From contig NZ_JAAMFG010000036.1 of the NCBI RefSeq assembly GCF_011064545.1, positions 62,001 to 126,000 of the forward strand: a stretch of DNA of 64,000 bases. Reading direction: 5' to 3'. The notes under the pieces were generated by a model that had not been told where the DNA came from, did no database searches, and worked only from the letters and a program-made list of their open reading frames with translations. Within the stretch, counting starts at the first letter, position 1. The number at the start of each line of letters is the position of its first letter. The translations under genes were made by a program, and so were the position numbers. The stretch comes from Wenzhouxiangella sp. XN24. Its GTDB lineage: Bacteria; Pseudomonadota; Gammaproteobacteria; Steroidobacterales; XN24. This document shows positions 20,380-28,461 of this stretch, in pieces.

Positions 20380-22680
20380 TCAGCGCGCGTTGTTGAGCTC
20401 CGCCAGCTTCTGCCTGGCACGGGCCGGATATGCGTAAGCTTCGTCCGCAGGCGCCCAGGTGTCCATGGCACGCTCGAGGTGCTCGATGGCCTTGGCATTG
20501 CGCCCGCGTGCCTCGTGGACGAGGGCCAGCTCGTAGTTGGCCCGGCCGTTCGATGGCTGTGCCGTGAGCGTCTCCCGGAGGTGCCGCTCGGCGGCTTCCA
20601 GGTCTCCCTTGGCGCGATAGACGCGGCCCAGCTGAAGAGGGATCTCGGTATCCGTCGGCGACAGGCGGCGCTCCTCCTCGTAGGCGGCGATTGCCGCCTC
20701 CCATTCGCCGCGTATCTCGTGCAGCCGGCCCTGCCCGAACACGATATCCCGCTGCAGCGAGTTCAGTCCCGTGCGCTCCAGCATCGCCCTTGCATCGTCC
20801 AGCGCAAGCGCCAGCGCCTCCGCATCCCCTATCGCCTCGTGGACGGCGACCCGCCCGATCGGCGCCAGGGCGTCCATGGGCGCCTGGAGCTGACTGCTCA
20901 GTGCCTCCAGCCGCTCCAGTGCCGTTTCGGCCTGGCCGGCATGAACATAGGTGCGCAATCCCATCAGCTGGAGCTGGACCTGGGGCAGCGGTGGCTGGAA
21001 GACCGCTGCCGCGGCTTCTCCCTGCAACTGGTAGTCGAGAGCGCGACTGTAGGCGCCTCGATAAGCGTGGTAGCTCCGCAACGCGCGAAGCACTTCCCAG
21101 CGCTGCTGCGGCGTCTTCGCTCCGGCGAGCGCTCGTTCGTAGGCCGCCTCGGCCGCATCGAACTCGCCCGTATCGGCATACAGATCGGCGAGACCGTTGA
21201 TGATGCCCACGTTCCCGGGATCCATCAGCGACGCGCGTTCGAAAAGCGCACGTGCCTCGTCATGGTTGCCGACGCGGTTCTCCAGCCTGGCCAGGCGGAC
21301 CAGGCCCGTCTCGTTCCCCGGTTGCGCCTCGATCATTTGCTCGTAGGCCGAGCGCGCTGCGTCCGGCTTGCCGAGCTGTTCGTTCAGGTCCCCGACATGC
21401 TCGATGATATCCAGTCGCGTGGGATCGAGGTCGAGTGCCTTCTCGAAGGCCGCCAGCGCCCCTTCCCGGTCGCCCTGGAAGGTCCGGACCTGGGCACTGT
21501 AGAGCTGCGCATCGAGATCCTGCGGGTAGAGTTCGGCCCACATTTCATACACGGCAAATGCTTTCGGCAGGTCCTGTTGCATGGCGTACCACTCGGCGCG
21601 CACGGCGAACTGGAAGCGCTCCGGCATGCGATAGACATGATCCATCACGTTGCGAATGGCATCGGTGGCGGCAGCAACGTCCCCGATGAGGATGTTCAGG
21701 CGGTAGAGCTGGAACCCCGCGACGGCGTAGGTCGGGTCGAGATCCGTCGCACGCTGCATTGCCTCGCGCGCCGCCTGGAAATCATCCTGCTCGAGCACGG
21801 CGAGGTCGCCATATCCATAGGCCTGCAACGCCTCGATCGAAGCCGTGGCGTGATCACGGGCAGGCAGGTCGAGGGTCTCCTCGATGTACCTGGCGGGCAG
21901 GCCGAGATCCTTGCGCAGCTGTATGGCGGCTGCGTCGATGAGCGCCATCAGGTCCTCGTTCTCATAGTCATGCGCGGCGACCACGCCGCCGCGCTCGGCG
22001 TCGTGCAGCAGGAGAGACAGCCGGAAAATGGCGCCATCGTAAGAGAATTTGCCGTCCAGGAAGTGATCGATGTTGAGTTCGCGGGTGATGCGGCGTCTCA
22101 GGGGACGGGGTACCTCCGTGACCTCGTAGCCGGCGTTGCGCGCCTTGTCCCGGTACGTCGCCGGGGTCCGGGCGTCGATGAAACTGTCCTGGACCAGGTC
22201 GACGGCGAGGACGTTCAGTACGCCGGTCCCAAGCGCCTGGGCGTCCGCGTCCTCCTTGACGAGAGCGAACGGGAACAGCACGACGCCCTTGCGAAACTCG
22301 CTCTTCGCCACGGTGCGCTCGACTGGGGTCCCGTCCGGACCCTCGACCGTCACCGTCGTGGTCATCGCGCCCAGGTCGCGGCCCGCGAACAGGGCGGCGA
22401 GCACACCAACGGTTACCACCGCGTTCAGCGGGATGAACACTTTCTCGACCCGTTGCCAGCGGTCCGGGCCTCGCCTGCCGTGGAAATAGGTGAACAGCGC
22501 GACGCTCGGGAGCATCAGCAGAAGGAGCAGCAGCACCAAGTTCGTGAGGTGCGGCGACAGCAGGAAGCGCTCCTCGAGGAACGCGAAGAACTCGACGAGG
22601 ATCCACGACCCCGCGAGATAGGCCGCGAGGTACTGCGGCACCCGCCGCTCCATCAAGTCCTTCGTGATGCCGTTGCTCAT
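20380..22680 (-). CDS. Membrane-anchored TolB-like / TPR protein
   Basis: A 766-residue protein with three N-terminal hydrophobic helices (about 16-34, 45-66, 81-99), a TolB/FlgO-like domain (about 125-255) and more than ten TPR units running to the C-terminus. The N-terminal MERRVPQYLAAYLAGSWILVEFFAFLEER is typical of membrane versions of the cyclase-associated TPR family. Preceded by GGGGAGGT. It lies 70 bp after pseI and 64 bp before mgtE, all on the minus strand, so it may be transcribed with the pse operon. Function unknown; probably a scaffold or sensor at the inner membrane. Confidence 0.8.
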   Translation of the reverse strand: MSNGITKDLMERRVPQYLAAYLAGSWILVEFFAFLEERFLLSPHLTNLVLLLLLLMLPSVALFTYFHGRRGPDRWQRVEKVFIPLNAVVTVGVLAALFAGRDLGAMTTTVTVEGPDGTPVERTVAKSEFRKGVVLFPFALVKEDADAQALGTGVLNVLAVDLVQDSFIDARTPATYRDKARNAGYEVTEVPRPLRRRITRELNIDHFLDGKFSYDGAIFRLSLLLHDAERGGVVAAHDYENEDLMALIDAAAIQLRKDLGLPARYIEETLDLPARDHATASIEALQAYGYGDLAVLEQDDFQAAREAMQRATDLDPTYAVAGFQLYRLNILIGDVAAATDAIRNVMDHVYRMPERFQFAVRAEWYAMQQDLPKAFAVYEMWAELYPQDLDAQLYSAQVRTFQGDREGALAAFEKALDLDPTRLDIIEHVGDLNEQLGKPDAARSAYEQMIEAQPGNETGLVRLARLENRVGNHDEARALFERASLMDPGNVGIINGLADLYADTGEFDAAEAAYERALAGAKTPQQRWEVLRALRSYHAYRGAYSRALDYQLQGEAAAAVFQPPLPQVQLQLMGLRTYVHAGQAETALERLEALSSQLQAPMDALAPIGRVAVHEAIGDAEALALALDDARAMLERTGLNSLQRDIVFGQGRLHEIRGEWEAAIAAYEEERRLSPTDTEIPLQLGRVYRAKGDLEAAERHLRETLTAQPSNGRANYELALVHEARGRNAKAIEHLERAMDTWAPADEAYAYPARARQKLAELNNAR

Positions 22681-22750
22681 GCGACCTCCCCGTGGGCCAG
22701 GATCCGCGCTGGCGAGTTCACTTTTCGCTGCACCGCAGTCCCAAACGATT

Positions 22751-23812
22751 CTACCGTGACGCGCCTTCGATCGCGTCCCACTTCACCGCTTCGCCGCTGG
22801 CCACGTCCTGGATGACCCGCTTTCCCACCACGGCCTCGAAAAATTTCGGCGCCAGGCCGTATCCCGGCCGCACGCTGCGTACCGCATCCGCGGTGATGGT
22901 CTCGCCCGCCGCGAGGTTCTTGACGAAATACAGGGAGCGGCGGAACTGGACGTTCCCCTGCTCGCTGGACTTGCGGCCATAATCCACCTGCCCCAGCGCT
23001 TCCCATGCGGTATGCGCACCGCGGACCAGTGCCTCGAGTTCGGCGGGCTCGAGCGAGAAGCTGTCGTCCGGCCCGCCGCCCTGGCGATCCAGCGTGAAAT
23101 GCTTCTCGATGATCGAGGCGCCGAGCGCCACGCTGGCGATCGCCGTGGCGTTGTCGAGCGTATGGTCGGACAGGCCGATCACGACGCCGAAGCGCTCGCT
23201 CATGTCCGCCAGGGTGCGCAGGTTGTAGTCGGCCGCAGGCGCCGGGTAGCCGCTCACGCAATGCAGGAGCGCCAGCTGTCGGCAACCGCCCGAGCGTGCC
23301 GTCTCGACCGCCTCGCCGATTTCCCCGGCGTCGGCCATCCCGGTGGAGATGATCATGGGCTTGCCGGTCGCCGCCACGTAGCGGATCAGGGGCAGGTCCA
23401 CCGCCTCGAAAGAGGCGATCTTGTACGCCGGCGCATCCAGGTCCTCGAGCAGGTCGACGGCCGTCGTGTCGAAGGGCGAACTGAAGATCGTGATGCCGAG
23501 CTTGCGCGCATGCTCGAACAGCGGCGCGTGCCACTCCCAGGGGGTATGCGCCTCCTCGTACAACTCGTAGAGCGTCCGCCCATCCCACAGACCGCCGCGA
23601 ATACGGAACTCTTCGGCGTCGGAGTCGAGCGTGATCGTGTCGGGCCGATAGGTCTGCAGCTTCACCGCGTCGGCCCCGGACTGGCTCGCCACCTCGATCA
23701 TCTTCATGGCCGCGTCCAGCCGGCCGTTGTGATTGGCGGAAACCTCCGCGATCACGTACGGCGCATGATCCGGGCCGATGGCCCGTCCCGCGATGGCGAA
23801 TTCACTGGGCAT
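22751..23812 (-). CDS. pseI: Pseudaminic acid synthase
   Basis: A 353-residue NeuB-family enzyme that condenses 2,4-diacetamido-2,4,6-trideoxy-L-altrose with phosphoenolpyruvate to give pseudaminic acid. The TIM barrel (about 15-275) contains YVIAEVSANHNG, DAVKLQTYRPDTIT, SSPFDTTAVDLLE and the GLSDHT motif. A C-terminal SAF/antifreeze-like domain (about 290-350) has VRSVRPGYGLAP. Its position as the last enzyme of a full pse cluster distinguishes it from sialic or legionaminic acid synthases. Confidence 0.94.
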   Translation of the reverse strand: MPSEFAIAGRAIGPDHAPYVIAEVSANHNGRLDAAMKMIEVASQSGADAVKLQTYRPDTITLDSDAEEFRIRGGLWDGRTLYELYEEAHTPWEWHAPLFEHARKLGITIFSSPFDTTAVDLLEDLDAPAYKIASFEAVDLPLIRYVAATGKPMIISTGMADAGEIGEAVETARSGGCRQLALLHCVSGYPAPAADYNLRTLADMSERFGVVIGLSDHTLDNATAIASVALGASIIEKHFTLDRQGGGPDDSFSLEPAELEALVRGAHTAWEALGQVDYGRKSSEQGNVQFRRSLYFVKNLAAGETITADAVRSVRPGYGLAPKFFEAVVGKRVIQDVASGEAVKWDAIEGASR

Positions 23813-23824
23813 TGCGCAGCTCCA

Positions 23825-24355
23825 TCAGCTGTCCGGAAAATACTTCGGGTTGAGACAGGCCACGCAGACGCGGTCCACGGGTTGCCCGTCGCGCAGGTAG
23901 TATCCCTTCATGGTCGCCTCCACGAACCATCCGGCGCGCGTGTAAGCCTTGATCGCCGCGACGTTGGTGGCGAAGATGCCGCTGTGCAGCCGCCGCACGT
24001 CGTGTCGCTCGAAGGCCAGCGCATTGCCGAGCGCGATGGCCCGCGTCGCCAGGCCCTGGCCGAGAAAATCGCGGTTGCCGATCAACGCCACCAGGTCCGC
24101 GGTCTTGTTGCGCACATCGATCGGCCCGATCTTGAGGGTGCCGACGCGCTCGGCCCCCGCCGTCTCGATAAGGTAGTAGAACCACCGCCCGGTGTCGCGC
24201 CCCAGTTCGAAGTCCTTCACCAGGGTGTCACGATCGAAGACCCGGCCACTGCCGGTGAAGAAGTCGAGATGCCCGTCGTCGTTGGCGTACCAGCCGACGA
24301 GCTCAGCATCGAAGTCGTCCGCTGCGAGGGGTCGCAAATGGATGTCCACGGTCAA
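23825..24355 (-). CDS. pseH: Pse pathway N-acetyltransferase
   Basis: A 176-residue GNAT-fold enzyme expected to acetylate the 4-amino group of UDP-4-amino-4,6-dideoxy-N-acetyl-beta-L-altrosamine using acetyl-CoA. The acetyl-CoA-binding region is around LGQGLATRAIALGNALAF and NVAAIKAYTRAGW. The ATG overlaps the pseG stop codon (ATGA), and pseI begins 12 bp after the stop. Assignment rests on both sequence type and operon position. Confidence 0.9.
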   Translation of the reverse strand: MTVDIHLRPLAADDFDAELVGWYANDDGHLDFFTGSGRVFDRDTLVKDFELGRDTGRWFYYLIETAGAERVGTLKIGPIDVRNKTADLVALIGNRDFLGQGLATRAIALGNALAFERHDVRRLHSGIFATNVAAIKAYTRAGWFVEATMKGYYLRDGQPVDRVCVACLNPKYFPDS

Positions 24356-25431
24356 TCTCTTCTCCAGGTGCCGGATCCCGGGGCGTCGCGCCCGCCGTGC
24401 GTCGCCAGCAGCCGGTCCGCCACCCGCCGGGTGCCAAGCCCGTCGCAGATCGCTGCGGCCGCCGCCGACATATCGGCGAGGCGCTGCGGTTCAGTCCAAA
24501 TCGTACCAAGCACCGGAGGGAGCGTCGCGGCGACTTCTTCCGGGCCACCCAGGGCGAAGGCGGCGCCCGCGCCGACCAGTTCGCGGCACAGTTTCACCTG
24601 GTTGTCCGCGAGCACCACCAGCGCGCTCGGCAAGCCCATGCAGCAACGTTCCCACGAGGTGCTGCCGGCTGCGCCGATGCTGAAATCGCTCGCCGCCATG
24701 CGCACCGCCATGTCTCCCACGTCCACGGCGACCTCGACCGGAAACGGCAGCACTTCGGCCTGCGCTCGCACCTGCCCGATCCAGGGCGCCGCCCCGCCCA
24801 TCACGACGGTCACCTCGACTTCGCCCCGAAGCGTGGCGGCGCCGAGCACCTCCAGCACCCGCCCGGTCGCATTGTCCCTGTCCACGCCACCCATGCTCAC
24901 GAGCACGCGCGTGACAGGGGACCCGGCGCGGCGCGCCCGGCGTTGCTCGAGGCCGTCCGCCCGAAGCGCGGCGAATTCCGGGCGCAACAAGGCGAACTTC
25001 GGCCCGCACAACAGCTCGCAGCCCAGCGGCACGAGCCTGTCGTAGTCTCCCGGCGTGCTGCCGAGATTCTGGTCGAGGAGCAGGTCGCAATCGTGGGGCC
25101 GGTCCGCAAGGTCGTCGATGACCATGATCCGGTCCGCGGCGGAGCGCAGCGATTGTTCCCAGTCTCGATCGAGGCCGTAGTGATCGACCACCAGCCAGTC
25201 CGCCCGCGGGCTGCCGGCCGCACGGGGTTCGTCTCCCGCCCGGACGTCGAACCCGCGCCGGCGAATCTCCTCTATCCGGTCGCCCGGCAGCGCCCGGCAC
25301 ACGAATTCGCAGCTGGCGCCCCGCTCGCGCAACACGTCCGCAAGCGTCAGGCAACGCATCACGTGCCCGGTGCCGATCTCCAGCGAGGCGTCGGCGCGGA
25401 ACACGATGCGGGGCGTCGAGCCCGGGCTCAT
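24352..25431 (-). CDS. pseG: UDP-2,4-diacetamido-trideoxy-altropyranose hydrolase
   Basis: A 359-residue GT-B-fold nucleotide-sugar hydrolase that releases UDP from UDP-2,4-diacetamido-2,4,6-trideoxy-beta-L-altropyranose. Motifs include FRADASLEIGTGHVMRCLTLA near the N-terminus (the catalytic His lies in GTGHVMR), DDLADRPHDCDLLLDQN, and the C-terminal nucleotide site AAGSTSWERCCMGLPS. Start 25431 overlaps the pseF stop (ATGA). The frame extends further upstream through pseF antisense-like sequence that is not part of the protein. Confidence 0.93.
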   Translation of the reverse strand: MSPGSTPRIVFRADASLEIGTGHVMRCLTLADVLRERGASCEFVCRALPGDRIEEIRRRGFDVRAGDEPRAAGSPRADWLVVDHYGLDRDWEQSLRSAADRIMVIDDLADRPHDCDLLLDQNLGSTPGDYDRLVPLGCELLCGPKFALLRPEFAALRADGLEQRRARRAGSPVTRVLVSMGGVDRDNATGRVLEVLGAATLRGEVEVTVVMGGAAPWIGQVRAQAEVLPFPVEVAVDVGDMAVRMAASDFSIGAAGSTSWERCCMGLPSALVVLADNQVKLCRELVGAGAAFALGGPEEVAATLPPVLGTIWTEPQRLADMSAAAAAICDGLGTRRVADRLLATHGGRDAPGSGTWRRD

Positions 25432-26123
25432 CGTCTTGCCAGCACCTGGAACATGAGCTCGGCGCGCGCCCAGTCCTCCGGCGTATCGATGTCCTGCACG
25501 CGCTCCGCCGGGAGGACGAGCGGACGCGACGCCGGTGAAAAGATCGGCCGCTCCGACAGCCACGCCGCGCGCTTGCCCCAGTACCACTGCCCCGCGTCGT
25601 GATAAGCGGGCTCGAGGTCCTGCGAGCGCGTGGCGGCATGTTCGGGCTGGAACATCGCGACATGGCCGTCGGTGGTGATACGCAATGCGCGCTGGATCGG
25701 GAACCCGTAGCTCACCACCGGAAAAGCGTAGTCCACGCTCTCCTGCATCAGGATCTCCTCGCCCGCGCGGAGATCCTCCGCCCGGCAGAACGGCGCCGTC
25801 GCGTAGATGCAGCACGCCGCCTCGATCGCGCGAGCATCGGCCTCGGCCTCGCACCACCGGATGGCATGCGCGATCACCGGCACGGTCGGCGTGTGGTCGT
25901 CGGACAACGCCACAGGTCGTATGAACGGCACCTCGGCCCCGTGGGCCCGCGCGACCTCCGCGATCCCGGCGTCATCGGTGGACACGATCACCCGGTCGAA
26001 GCATCCCGAGCGCAGCGCCGCCTCGATCGACCACGCGATGATCGGCTTGCCGCAGAACGCCCGGATGTTCTTGCGCGGGATGCGCTTGCTGCCGCCGCGT
26101 GCCGGGATGACGGCCAGCTTCAT
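25428..26123 (-). CDS. pseF: Pseudaminic acid cytidylyltransferase
   Basis: A 231-residue CMP-nonulosonate synthetase that activates pseudaminic acid with CTP for transfer. The N-terminal nucleotide loop PARGGSKRIPRKNI (about 7-20), the STDD motif and C-terminal QDIDTPEDWARAE are characteristic of PseF. It overlaps pseC by ATGA upstream and pseG by ATGA downstream, indicating tight translational coupling. Confidence 0.94.
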   Translation of the reverse strand: MKLAVIPARGGSKRIPRKNIRAFCGKPIIAWSIEAALRSGCFDRVIVSTDDAGIAEVARAHGAEVPFIRPVALSDDHTPTVPVIAHAIRWCEAEADARAIEAACCIYATAPFCRAEDLRAGEEILMQESVDYAFPVVSYGFPIQRALRITTDGHVAMFQPEHAATRSQDLEPAYHDAGQWYWGKRAAWLSERPIFSPASRPLVLPAERVQDIDTPEDWARAELMFQVLARR

Positions 26124-27280
26124 CCAGCCAGCGCCTCGCGCAACGCGGCGACCACCTGGTCCTGCTCCGACTCGCTCAGCGTCGGGTACATGGGCAGGCT
26201 GATGGCCTCGGCGTAATAGGCTTCGGCGTTCGGGAAGTCGCCCGGGGCGAAGCCGAGTGCGCGGTAATAGGGCTGGAGATGGACCGGGATGTAGTGGACG
26301 TTCACGCCGATCCCCCGCGTGCGCAGTCCCTCGAACACGCTGCGCCGGCGCTCGCCATCGCCGCCGCCTTCGATCCGGATGACGTATAGATGGAGCCCCG
26401 AATAGCTGTCCGGGTGCTGCCAGGGTCGCGTCACCGGCAGCCCTGCGAGCAACGCATCGTAGCGGGCCGCCAGCGCATGCCGCCGGGCGACATAGTCGTC
26501 CAGCCTGTGCACCTGGCTGAGGCCGAGCGCCGCCTGCAGGTCGGTCAGGCGGTAGTTCAAACCGAGCGCCTGCTGCTCGTAGTACCACGGCCCGTCGGGG
26601 GGGCGAGACATCCTGGCGGCGTCACGCGTGATGCCGTGGCTGCGCAGCATTTCCATGCGCGCCGCGAGCTCGGCGTCGTTGCTCAGCGCCATGCCGCCCT
26701 CGGCGGTGGTGATGATCTTCACCGGGTGGAAACTGAACACGGTGATGTCGCTGTAGCGGCAGTCGCCGACGGGCGCATCGCGGTAGCGCCCGCCGATCGC
26801 GTGCGAGGCGTCCTCGATGATGCGAAAGCCGTAGCGATCGGCCAGCGCACGGATCGCCGCCATGTCGCAGGACTGGCCGCACAGGTGCACCGGCACGACG
26901 ATCTTCGGCAGGCGGCCCGCCTGCTCGGCGGCCTGCAACTTCGCCTCGAGCGCGACCGGGCTCATGTTGTAGCTGCGCGGATCGATATCGACGAAATCCA
27001 CGTCCGCTCCGCAGTACAGCGCACAGTTGGCCGACGCCACGAAAGTGACCGGGCTGGTCCAGAGCAGGTCGCCGGGCCCCAGGTCGAGTGCGAGACAGGC
27101 GATATGCAGGGCGCTGGTCGCGCTGTTCACCGCCACCGCGTGTCCCGCACCCGTGTAGCCGGCCACGGCTGCTTCGAAACGCGGCACCATCGGGCCCTGG
27201 GTCAGCCAGTCGGAGCGCAGCACCGCGACGACCGCGTCGATGTCGGCGTCGGTGATGTCCTGGCGGCCGTAGGGGATCAC
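26120..27280 (-). CDS. pseC: Pse pathway PLP aminotransferase
   Basis: A 386-residue DegT/DnrJ/EryC1-family aminotransferase. It converts UDP-2-acetamido-2,6-dideoxy-beta-L-arabino-hexos-4-ulose to the 4-amino sugar with glutamate as donor. The PLP-binding lysine is K188 (SFHPVKIITTAEGG), and IIEDASHAIG supplies the pyridine-N Asp. It starts 3 bp after the pseB stop and ends overlapping the pseF start. Confidence 0.94.
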   Translation of the reverse strand: MIPYGRQDITDADIDAVVAVLRSDWLTQGPMVPRFEAAVAGYTGAGHAVAVNSATSALHIACLALDLGPGDLLWTSPVTFVASANCALYCGADVDFVDIDPRSYNMSPVALEAKLQAAEQAGRLPKIVVPVHLCGQSCDMAAIRALADRYGFRIIEDASHAIGGRYRDAPVGDCRYSDITVFSFHPVKIITTAEGGMALSNDAELAARMEMLRSHGITRDAARMSRPPDGPWYYEQQALGLNYRLTDLQAALGLSQVHRLDDYVARRHALAARYDALLAGLPVTRPWQHPDSYSGLHLYVIRIEGGGDGERRRSVFEGLRTRGIGVNVHYIPVHLQPYYRALGFAPGDFPNAEAYYAEAISLPMYPTLSESEQDQVVAALREALAG

Positions 27281-27283
27281 GGC

Positions 27284-28294
27284 CTAGACCGCGAAATCCG
27301 GATCGATGTGCTCCCGGACCAGGGCGCGGAGCTGCTCGACGCTGAGAAACTCCGGATTGGCGCCGCTGTTGTAGGCGTAGCCCGGTTCGACCGGCGTGCC
27401 GCCAAATCGCTCGCAATAGGCTTCCACGCCGAGCGCGCCCGTGGGCGACAGGATCGCGTAGTAATCGCCGAGATCCACCGTGTAGAAGCTGTCGCTGGAG
27501 GTGATCATTTCCTCGTGGATCTTCTCGCCCGGGCGGATTCCCAGCACCTCGTGGCGGCAATCCGGGCCGATCGCCGCAGCGACGTCGAGGATGCGGTAAC
27601 TCGGGATCTTGGGGACGAAGATCTCGCCGCCGTGGGCGTTCTCCAGCGCCCACAGCACCATGTCCACGCCTTCCTGCAGGGTGATGTTGAAGCGCGTCAT
27701 GTCGCCGTGAGTGATCGGCAGCACCCCGGTCTTGCGCTTTTCCAGGAAAAACGGGATCACCGAACCGCGGCTGCCCATCACGTTGCCGTAGCGCACGACC
27801 GAGAAGCGCAGGTCCCGCCAGCCCTTGATGTTGTTCGCCGCCGTGAACAGCTTGTCCGAGCAAAGCTTGGTCGCGCCGTAGAGATTGATCGGCGCCGCCG
27901 CCTTGTCGGTGGACAGCGCCACCACCCGCTTCACGTCGTTGTTCAGGCAGGCGTCGATCACGTTCTGCGCGCCGAGGACGTTGGTCTTGATGAACTCGAA
28001 GGGGTTGTACTCCGCCGCCGGCACCTGCTTGAGTGCCGCCGCGTGCACCACCGTGTCGATGCCTTCCAGCGCCCGACTGAGCCGCGCCTCATCGCGCACG
28101 TCGCCGAGGAAATAGCGCAGCCCCGGGTAGCGCTCCGGGCTGAACTCCTGGGCCATCTCGAACTGCTTGAGCTCGTCGCGGGAGAACACCACCAGGCGCT
28201 TGATGTCCGGGTGGCGCGCCAGCACGGTCCTTATGAAGGCCTTGCCGAAGGAGCCGGTTCCCCCGGTCACCAGGATGGATTGCAGGTCTTTCAT
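27284..28294 (-). CDS. pseB: UDP-GlcNAc 4,6-dehydratase (inverting)
   Basis: A 336-residue SDR-type enzyme, the first step of pseudaminic acid synthesis, catalysing dehydration with C5 epimerisation of UDP-GlcNAc. The Rossmann loop is GGTGSFG (11-17), and the catalytic D130, K131 and Y139 lie in STDKAAAPINLYG, the pattern of inverting dehydratases (FlaA1/PseB). Start 28294 is preferred over 28327, which adds 11 residues before the Rossmann strand. First gene of the operon. Confidence 0.94.
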   Translation of the reverse strand: MKDLQSILVTGGTGSFGKAFIRTVLARHPDIKRLVVFSRDELKQFEMAQEFSPERYPGLRYFLGDVRDEARLSRALEGIDTVVHAAALKQVPAAEYNPFEFIKTNVLGAQNVIDACLNNDVKRVVALSTDKAAAPINLYGATKLCSDKLFTAANNIKGWRDLRFSVVRYGNVMGSRGSVIPFFLEKRKTGVLPITHGDMTRFNITLQEGVDMVLWALENAHGGEIFVPKIPSYRILDVAAAIGPDCRHEVLGIRPGEKIHEEMITSSDSFYTVDLGDYYAILSPTGALGVEAYCERFGGTPVEPGYAYNSGANPEFLSVEQLRALVREHIDPDFAV

Positions 28295-28345
28295 GAACAG
28301 CCCCTGGCAGTCTCGTGCGGAACGCAACTGACTGATTAGCGCGGG

Positions 28346-28354
28346 ATTCTAACA
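28346..28354 (-). promoter_or_regulatory. Extended -10 upstream of pse operon
   Basis: On the minus strand TGTTAGAAT, an extended -10 element (TGn plus TAGAAT), lies about 50 bp before the pseB start. No convincing -35 is seen, which is common for extended -10 promoters. The same TAGAAT hexamer recurs before the riboswitch at 46610 and before the S9 peptidase at 61230. Confidence 0.4.
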
Positions 28355-28461
28355 GAAAACCCCGCGACCCCACCGGGCCCCGAGAGGCATTGTGCCGCGG
28401 CCACGGACCCCGTGAACGCCATCCACGGGTCGGATCCGGTGGCCTGGACGAAGGCCGTGGC

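Noticed and set aside
20143-22815. 890-codon open frame on + strand
   Set aside because: Antisense to the membrane TPR gene and mgtE start; rich in Arg/His/Gln with no domain; a by-product of high GC.
23012-28339. Long + strand open frames across the pse genes
   Set aside because: All lie opposite well-supported pse genes and show no domains.
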